Assembly (NCBI GenBank): GCA_016098155.1
Contig: JAAAJB010000045.1
Location: 38,075-102,074 of the forward strand
Origin: Actinomortierella ambigua
Lineage: Eukaryota; Mortierellomycota; Mortierellomycetes; Mortierellales; Mortierellaceae
Direction: 5' to 3'
Length of the DNA: 64,000 bases
This document shows positions 56,993-64,000 of the stretch, piece by piece (the stretch's first letter is position 1; each line of letters begins with the position of its first letter). Position numbers and translations under genes: made by a program. The notes beneath the pieces were generated by a model. That model had not been told where the DNA came from. It saw only the letters and a program-made list of their open reading frames with translations, and searched no databases.

Positions 56993-57399
56993 CTACATTT
57001 GTGTTTTTTTTTTTTTTTTTTTTTGTCTGAGTCAGTTAAGCAGTGGGAGGAGGCGTTCTACAGACTCAGGTCGTATGCTTTGCAAATTGATATCGATGGG
57101 CGAGTTTCAAGTCAATCAATTGTAGCTCGATCGCGTTTGCACCCCAACTACGAAACAATAGAACGCGTCCCCCCTTCTCCCTCTCATCCTATGCAAACAT
57201 GCTGACAAACGCGGTTGATTTGTTTCGAAGGCGGAGGAAAGGCTTCCCTGCGGGACCGCAGCTGAGTGTTTTTTTGCTTCCTCCATTACAAAAGCAGTCC
57301 TTGATTTTTTTTTTTTTCCTCCAACACATACAATAAGCTCGCAAACCTTTACAAATCACTTCTCATTCACCACACACATCCCCTTCACACGCAATAACC
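56993..57399. other. Short divergent intergenic region between CNS1-like and Sqt1-like genes
   Basis: About 400 bp with an 18-bp poly-T at 57007-57024 and another T run at 57307-57318. It should hold the Sqt1-like promoter, but does not contain recognisable TPR-coding sequence for the missing part of the CNS1-like gene on the minus strand. Confidence 0.55.
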
Positions 57400-59211
57400 A
57401 TGGCTGTAATGACAACTCTTCAATCTCAACGAAAGGGTGTGGGAGAATGCATTTGCTCGGCTTGGTTGATTGTCTGACATATTGCCTGCACGGTTTTCTG
57501 CTTTTTTTTTTTTTTTTTTTTTTTCCTTGTGTGACTGACCATTCCAGGATCCATCAAGATACGACGAAGACGACCACGAAGAGTTCCTCGACGCTGATGA
57601 GGTTGCGGAGGAGCAGATCCTTGAGGAGGGTGTTGATATCGAGGATGACAATGAAGATGGTAAGGACATGGTCTCGGTGATGGGAGGTGCGGTGAGGAGG
57701 GGACACGTTGATCACTCAACGTAGGGTCTTGTTGTTGTTTCCAGCTTGGAATGCGCTTTAGAATGAGCTACTGACAGCATATTATTTTGCTCTTGTCCCC
57801 CCCCCCACCTCTTCTTCTTGGTAACCATATTCTACTGGATTAGGCGACGCAATGGAGGGCGAGCCTCAGTTTGACGAGGACGGCAATCCCATTGAAGACG
57901 ATGACGAGATGGTCGAGCTCCACGATGACTCTGTTCAAGGATTCTTCGCACACAAAGGTAAGATGAATAATCTTTGAGTTATTCAAGGGACTGACAAGAT
58001 AGGAAGGATGGTATACTCCCCTCAATAATCCAAAAGATATAGCTCACATGTCTCTTCGTCTTTAATTTTTTTTTTCTAAATTGTCAACAACTCTAGAACC
58101 TGTGTACGATGTCGCATTACATCCTATTCACCAAAACATTTGCGTGAGTGGAGGAGGAGATGACAAGAGCTACCTGTGGCGACTGTACGACGGTGAGCAG
58201 CTGTACGAGTTTGCTGGCCATACCGACTCGGTCACCTCGGTCGGCTTCAGCGTGGACGGCACCTATGTCGCCAGTGGCTCTATGGACGGCAAGGTCCGCG
58301 TCTGGAAGTCTGAGACTGGCGAGTTTGTATGCGAACTCGATGGTCCTGATGAGGTTGTGGTATGTTATCATTTGTTCAACATATGCAAGGGTTAGTCGAT
58401 GCATTGTGACTGGATTGTCCCACTGGCAAGGAGGACTGATGTTCTACATTCCGTTTGTTTTTGTTCATCGCCTATTCTATAGTGGATCAACTGGCACCCC
58501 AAGGGCAACATTTTGCTGGCTGGTGCGACCGATTCGTCGATCTGGATGTGGGCCGTTCCTTCGGGAGCGTTCATGAACGTCTTCAACGGCCACAGTGGAC
58601 CGGTGACGGCGGGTCAATTTACGCCAGACGGCAAGAAGATTGTGACGACATCGGAGGACGGATCGTTTATTGTCTGGGATCCCAAGAGCGCGACGGCGCA
58701 GATCCGTATCACGTCCGAGGACGCGCGATTCCACCAGGACGCGATCACGTGCGTGGCGATCAACAAGGACTCGTCGCTGGCGTTGACGGGCTCGGCCGAC
58801 AACACGGCGAAGCTGATTAATTTGCACAACGGTATGATCCTGGGATCGTTTGAGAACCATACGGATGCTGTTGAGGCTGTTGGGTTCTCGGATCACCTGA
58901 ACCTGGCTGCAACGGGATCACTGGATGGCCGTCTGAATATCTGGGACGTACAGACGATGCAGCTGCGCACGTCGTGCGACCACCGTGGCGGTATCATCAA
59001 GCTGCAATGGCACAAGAATCAACCCTTGGTCACGACTTGCTCGGCCGACCGCTCGGTCCAGGTCTGGGATGGACGGACGGGTCAGAACGTCAAGCTGTGG
59101 TTGGGTCATCAGGATTCTGTCCTGACGTTTGCGATGACGGACGATGGTCTTACCTGCGTCACAGGGTCCGACGATGGATGCGCGTTGGTCTTTAGAATGG
59201 TTGACAACTAA
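57400..59211 (+). CDS. SQT1: Sqt1/AAMP-type WD40 protein (uL16 chaperone)
   Basis: Exons 57400-57405, 57548-57659, 57844-57957, 58097-58359 and 58483-59211 give 408 codons including the stop. The first coding exon is just ATGGCT, spliced at GTAATG to GATCCATCA, so the protein starts MADPSRYDEDD. An acidic N-terminus (EEFLDADEVAEEQILEEG) is followed by about eight WD40 blades (examples EPVYDVALHP, GGDDKSYLWRLYDGEQLYEFAGHTDSV, GSMDGKVRVWKSETG, TSEDGSFIVWD, GSADNTAKLINL, GSLDGRLNIWD, CSADRSVQVWDG). This architecture is that of yeast Sqt1 and animal AAMP. Sqt1 protects newly made ribosomal protein uL16 (Rpl10) before 60S assembly. Another WD40 60S-assembly factor, Ytm1, lies 1.5 kb downstream. 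Confidence 0.92.
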
Positions 59212-59449
59212 TAAAGAGTACCACATTGAGCCAGTTGTGAAAAATATCTGAGATCAGATAAAGTCGTGCAAGGCGGGCGCCTTGGGGGGGGGAGGGTGTG
59301 CTGTCGAGAAGCATCGAAGCTGTTGAGCCCGCTCTCCCCCTCCCCTTGCAGCATGGATCGAGGCACGTGAGTACCGACCTGACGTTCCGAAATACTTTTG
59401 CACTCAACTTGCATTCACTCTCTCTCACACTTTCCTTTTTCATTCACCA

Positions 59450-59995
59450 ATGTCTACATTCTACGTGAAGGCTGCTAGCATTCTTGGTAAGAGAGGTGAC
59501 CATGTGTCCACCATTCTCACTTGCTATTCTATGTCAGTTGTTTCCAAGGCCCCCCCTCCACCCTACAGACCTCCCCTTTGAGAATTCACTCTTTACTAAC
59601 TGCAAACTCTCTCTCTCTCACACACAACACACACACACACACGCACAACAATAGGCGCGTCTGGCGTGCTTCTTGCCGCCTATGGTGCCCACGGCCTTGA
59701 AAAGGCGGTCAACGGCGACGTGGGCAAGCTCAAGGCATGGAACAGCGCGTCAAACATCCAACTTATCCACTCTGTGGCTCTGTTTGCGATTGCGACACGC
59801 GCTGGTCCAAGCTCGACCTGGGCACGCTATGCCGCACCTCTGATCCTGGCCGGTACGGTCATGTTTTCGGGCTCGATCTACGCCCTCATCGCTACCAGCC
59901 AGGAGAGGGGTAGCCCGCTGCGCAGGGTTTTGGGTCCCACCACCCCACTCGGTGGCTTGGTCCTGACGGCAGGATGGCTTACCCTCGCTTTTTAA
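59450..59995 (+). CDS. TMEM256/DUF423 family small membrane protein
   Basis: Two exons, 59450-59486 and 59655-59995, join at phase 1 to 126 codons including the stop. The product matches the family: an N-terminal GASGVLLAAYGAHGLEK motif, then NSASNIQLIHSVALFAIA, a third hydrophobic segment (LILAGTVMFSGSIYALI) and TTPLGGLVLTAGWLTLAF at the end. About four membrane helices are expected. The family is widely conserved from bacteria to animals and its biochemical role is unclear. The start is the only ATG preceding the donor site, next to a CT-rich leader. The intron holds a CA repeat before its acceptor. Confidence 0.93.
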
Positions 59996-60690
59996 GGAGA
60001 TTTTGTGATCTCGATCAGTGTGTACATGTTGAAACAGCGCAACCTTTCCCCTTCGTTCCTATCCAGAAATAAAGAAAAGAGAACTTACCGAAAAGAAGAC
60101 GGCATTGGTAGCATTTTTTGTGCTTTGCTTGATTGCTAAATGTCTCTTTGCCCTGTAACGGACGGAACAGTAGGCCCTTCGCGGCCTTTGGCACCTCCGT
60201 TCAACGTTGAGGTCATTCTACAGGGAGGGCAAAGAATGAGAGCGAGGCGTTTGGAGGAAAGGCCTCACATTGATATCGTTTTGGTATGCTTTCTTATCGC
60301 GGTCAAGATGTGGTTGATGAATTTATAGAAGCCCCAATTGACCAGGACCTGCTACTTTCAGGTACCGTCCGTGCTTGTGGTACAAGCCATATATACGCGC
60401 TAAACGTAGGATGAGCCAATTGTGAAGAGAAGCTGTACAAACCTTGTTAGGAAGCACCCATCAGGCGAGTGGTCATTTTACCAACACAAATTCACCTGAA
60501 TACTCTTGTGAATGTCTATTGTTCCTGGACAGCACCGGCCCTTTCCCTCGCAAATCGTGACTGCCTATTGAAATTTTGGGACACCCACTGAATCAAAAAT
60601 CAAAACAAGCAAAGAAAAAAGAAAAGCTTGTACGCACAGAGCGCATCCTCCATTGCATCCGCTTTTTATTGCATCAATTTAAATTTCAGT
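59996..60690. other. Intergenic region before YTM1
   Basis: About 700 bp holding the TMEM256 3' end (AATAAAG at about 60067) and the YTM1 promoter. AT-rich sequence just precedes the YTM1 ATG. No ORF with protein character is seen. Confidence 0.6.
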
Positions 60691-62343
60691 ATGGATTCCC
60701 TTGCAGATGGACCCCAGGTGCAAGTGCGCTTTGTTACTCAGCAGCGCCAGTATGCTATTCCAGAGACACCTATTCAAACACCAGCCCGCCTGAAGCGCTA
60801 CGGTCTCTCGCAAATCATCAACCTTATCCTGCAAAATGAAGGAGGTAAGAAAACTGCCTACAGATCAACACTATTCAAGGAGCATTGGCCTGGACAAGCA
60901 CTGGAAGACGTTTGCTGAGCAATCTATTGTTTTTTTTTCATGTCTTTTCTTAGAGAAGCAGCGACCATTCGACTTTTTGATTGATGGCGAGTTTTTGCGC
61001 ACGTCGCTGCAAGAGTACCTGGATGACAAGGGTCTGTCGACGGAAAACATTGTGACGATTGAGTATGTCGAGTCGATGCTTCCTCCAACACCGCTGTCAT
61101 CATATGAGCATGATGACTGGGTCAGTGCTGTCCAGATCCATGCCCAAGGCGGCTTCTTGTCAGGATCTTATGACAACCATGTTCGCCTGTGGAACAAGCA
61201 GGCCGAGTGCCTCCAGGTCTTTAGCGGTCATACTGGACCCGTCAAGGCTGTTCAGTGGCTCACTTCAGAAGGTAACCTACCAATTCACGCTGCGAAGTGA
61301 GAGGGATTTATACATCAATGAACATGTCCTATTGACACTTCTTTCTTTCTTCTATTTCTTCGTTGTGCGCTTTTCCTGTAGACGAGACAGGAACCTTCTT
61401 GTCGGGAGCGATGGATCAATCGATTTTGGCTTGGGAGTATAGCCTTCTGGATAACCAGCACTCACTGTTGTACGAATGCAAAGGACACACAGGCGCGGTG
61501 GAGAGCATTTCACTAAATGCTACTGGTGACCGCTTTGCCTCTGGCTCGACTGATGCCACGATCAAGGTGTGGTCGACCAAGGTTCCCAAGGTCAGCGATC
61601 CCATGGAGGATGCGGGCAAGTCGCGAAAGAGGGCGAAGACAAGTGCTAAGGATGATCGTGTCTACAAGGTAATTCTCCACCCCGTTTCCAAACAACCCCC
61701 CCCCCCGTGCTTAGATTGCTCGGATCAAGGCCATTCTTGGAAAGTCCCATGTACTTATCATTTACCCCACCCTCCCGTTCTTCCTTCTCTTATATTTCAG
61801 GCGCCTCTGGTGACTCTGACGGCACATACTGGACCCGTTTCGGCCGTTGTGTTCAACCCGACAGCCAAGGATACCCTGTACAGCGGTGGTTGGGACCACT
61901 CTGTGCGCATGTGGGACATTGAGAGCCACGTCAATGTGTGGACGAAGAACTGCGAGAAGGTTGTGCATGCACTGGACTATTCGGCACACGCTGGCCTGTT
62001 GGCCTCGGGTCACTCGGATCCTGTGGTGCGGTTGTGGGACCCACGTGTGGATGATTCGTCGGTGGTGAAGCAGACGTTTAGCGGCCACCAAGGGTGGGTC
62101 AGCAGTGTGGCGTGGTCGCCCGAGTCGGCGTATCTGTTGGCCAGTGCTTCGTACGATGGCCTGATCAAGGTGTGGGACATCCGTGCCAAGGGAGCGCTGT
62201 ACACATTGGTGCATGCCAAGGGATCAAAGAAGGCGCTGGCGCTGGACTGGGAGCGCGATATCATGCTCTCTGGAGGTGAGGACAACCAGATGAAGATCCA
62301 CCAGGTCAAGAGCAACATGGATAGCACCACCTCCTCTAACTAG
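60691..62343 (+). CDS. YTM1: Ytm1/WDR12 ribosome-biogenesis WD40 protein
   Basis: Exons 60691-60844, 60954-61271, 61382-61668 and 61801-62343 sum to 434 codons including the stop. The N-terminal NLE-type ubiquitin-like domain is clear (VQVRFVTQQRQYAIPETPI, PARLKRYGLSQIINLIL, FDFLIDGEFLRTSLQEYL, STENIVTIEYVE). WD40 blades follow (HDDWVSAVQ, GSYDNHVRLWN, SGAMDQSILAWEYS, GSTDATIKVWST, GGWDHSVRMWDIE, GHSDPVVRLWDPR, SASYDGLIKVWDIR). A basic patch (KSRKRAKTSAKDD) between blades may be a nuclear signal. Ytm1 works with Erb1 and Nop7 in pre-60S particles and is removed by the Rea1 ATPase, which grips its N-terminal domain through a MIDAS contact; the acidic contact residue cannot be assigned by eye. 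Intron 3 carries a short C run. Confidence 0.96.
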
Positions 62344-63147
62344 GAAAAAAAAACATTCGGAGAGCGACAATCCGACAACCCCACAATTGTAAACTAGTTT
62401 CTCATTTTTTTTCCAACAAACCAACAATGTTCACTCTACAGATCGGTGTGTATGATGGAAGAGTGTCAATCTTAGATTTCTTCTGTACAACGCGGATCTT
62501 CATGGAAGGAATTGGCTGGAAAGGGTACAATATGAGGAGAGAGAGGTCAGATAATGCAGCGGGGGAAAAAAAAGAAGCTCCATGAAGATACGCCGCGTGG
62601 TAGGGGGGAGGGCGATTCAGCCCTCTGCGCATTTTTTCCTTCGCCCTTGGAGGGCAACAATTGGCCAGAGTTTAGAGCATCCACCTGTGTAAAGCCGAGG
62701 TATTGACTCATCACCACCTAATGTGGTAAAAAAAAGTACGCCCAAAGCATCTCTGAGCTTCCATCCCGTTCGCTCGTTTAGTTGCATTCTGCTTTGCTCA
62801 CTCCCGTTGCAGCTGAGAACGAAGAAGGGGGGGGGGATGGGAAGGCAGGAGAGGGGAGGGCAAGGGAGGCCACAAAAGGCAGGAAGGAAAGAGGGGAGAG
62901 TGAAGGAAACGGGAGGGAACAGTTTGGTTTTTGCGATGAAAAACTATAAAAGGCCATGAACGGAAAATCCCCATTTTTTTTTCGTCAGAACCAACCAACG
63001 TCCATAAGCATCCACCCCCCCTCCCCCTCTCCCCACTCTACCAATCCCGTTTTCCCACACCCTTTTGCTCTCCCCCACCTTCTCCTCGCCTGGCTTATCC
63101 GTTTCTCTGCTCGATACCCTACATCCTGTATTTCTTGTCAAAAAACA
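62344..63147. other. Intergenic region before the GNAT-like gene
   Basis: About 800 bp with a G run at about 62827-62835, a GA-rich tract (62836-62920), CTATAAAAG at 62944-62952 that resembles a TATA box, and C/T-rich sequence up to the start codon. No ORF is supported. Confidence 0.6.
62944..62952 (+). promoter_or_regulatory. TATA-box-like element before the GNAT-like gene
   Basis: The bases CTATAAAAG lie about 196 bp upstream of the ATG at 63148, followed by a T run and a C/T-rich leader typical of transcribed leaders in this window. Assignment is by motif only. Confidence 0.35.
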
Positions 63148-64000
63148 ATGACACCAACAGCATCAACGAAGCCTACTTCTTCTACATACTCCATCTCAGC
63201 CGTCTCCAAGAGCGAGATGATCCGAGTCCCTTCGGTGCCGCAAGGTCTTCGACGCCTGCCATCCACAGCGTCCTCAACCAGATCGACAGAATCCTCGGCA
63301 AGCTCCCAGTCAGCAGCGTCAAGTGCTCAAGACACGCCACCCAGTGAGGCGCTTGTCAAGGTCGGAGAGATCTACTACCGCCATGGCCGAGTCGAAGATT
63401 CGCCACTCATGACCGAGATACAGTTCAGCAACTATCGTTTCCACTACAGCGATTGTGCGCCTCGAGTCTTCCTTGACAACCTTGACTATCCTGGAATGAC
63501 TGCGTGGCACGCGGAGCGTATGATGCGTAAGTGCCAACCTAGTCTTGTTTGGGTACGAGGGCTGGGGAGGGGGGACAAGTGCGAAGGGGCTGAGTTGTTG
63601 TTTTGGTGAGAGCAGGTGTCGATGGAAGAGACAGAGGGAAACAAAAGAGAGAGGAAGGAGGAGATTGAGCGAGGTCAAGTGGGTGAAAAGGTGGGCGAGG
63701 CATGGAAAAGAGAGAAGTGTTGTACAAGAAAAGTACCAACACTTGAGTGTGGAATATCCTTGCTGGGGCATGACAAACGAAAGAGAAGGAAAGAGGGAGG
63801 GGAGCTTGTGTTCACAACTGCATGGCTCAGGCACTCTTGGAGGGTCATTGCTTTCCGCCTCTCTAACATGCCCACTTGGCGAAATATTGCATTGTCTGCC
63901 CCCCGTTTCTGCCCAAATAGCGGCCGTGGATAAACGGTCTATGGTGTACGTGGTTGCAGAGCGCACCATCACAACCACAGACCCAAGCACAGGCGAGACC
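63148..64000 (+). CDS. GNAT-family N-acetyltransferase-like protein, 3' partial
   Basis: Exon 1 is 63148-63526 and exon 2 starts at 63921 after a CCCAAATAG acceptor and runs off the window, with an intact frame across the junction (phase 1). After about 70 Ser/Thr-rich residues the protein shows VKVGEIYYRHGRVEDSPLMTEIQFSNYRFHYSDCAP and LDYPGMTAWHAERMM. This resembles the start of a GNAT fold: the beta-strand reporting reaction partners, then the helix of substrate contact with an FSNYRFHY-type segment. The acetyl-CoA-binding motif would lie in the missing part, so family assignment is tentative. It probably acetylates a small molecule or protein. Confidence 0.6.

Noticed and set aside
56999..57205. 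Plus-strand frame with a KQWEEAFYRLR word upstream of the Sqt1-like gene
   Set aside because: The word looks protein-like but is short, lacks a start and a partner exon, and overlaps the likely promoter.

Overview
The window is intron-bearing fungal nuclear DNA. Evidence: GT-AG introns of about 75-760 bp inside well-conserved eukaryotic genes; fungal-type families (Nca2, Pcd1-like Nudix, Rim2-like carrier, Ytm1, Sqt1, Cns1, Ssc1); pyrimidine-rich tracts before many starts; long Ser/Thr/Gln homopolymer proteins; a long Sel1-repeat protein. This style fits Mucoromycota, most likely Mortierellomycotina, but the lineage is an inference and no marker gene proves it. Two runs of 10 N (30905-30914 and 48168-48177) show a draft scaffold.

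Left third (1-29 kb): the 3' part of an NCA2-like mitochondrial gene (+), a double-RING/LON protein (-), a CoA-diphosphatase-type Nudix hydrolase (-), a NIPA-type Mg2+ transporter (+), a 16-repeat Sel1 protein (-), fructose-1,6-bisphosphatase (+), a 2032-residue EH-domain plus double-SPRY protein (-, six exons, one GC-AG intron), a membrane-type pepsin-like protease with a very large low-complexity insertion (-), and a probably N-myristoylated orphan (-).

Middle: about 8.3 kb (29.1-37.4 kb) has no convincing gene and is rich in GA/CT microsatellites and poly-A/T. It is followed by mitochondrial Hsp70 (-, presequence on its own exon), a 1.27-kb shared promoter region, a large Ser-rich membrane orphan (+), an F-box/LRR protein (+), a Rim2/SLC25A33-36-type pyrimidine nucleotide carrier (+), and a two-finger C2H2 protein (+). 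Then come tRNA-Asp(GTC), a beta-carbonic anhydrase with a His-rich arm (-), a Cns1/TTC4-type Hsp90 co-chaperone that seems to lack its first TPRs (-), the Sqt1/AAMP WD40 protein (+), a TMEM256/DUF423 protein (+), Ytm1/WDR12 (+), and the 5' part of a GNAT-like gene running off the right edge (+).

Functional themes: several genes serve mitochondria (Nca2, Rim2-type carrier, Ssc1, possibly the carbonic anhydrase). The 56-62 kb stretch groups two 60S-assembly WD40 factors with an Hsp90 co-chaperone. Exon structures were built by hand from splice consensus plus reading frame. The internal check is that every multi-exon model given as complete closes to an integral codon count with one stop. No defence system, CRISPR array or intact transposon was seen.
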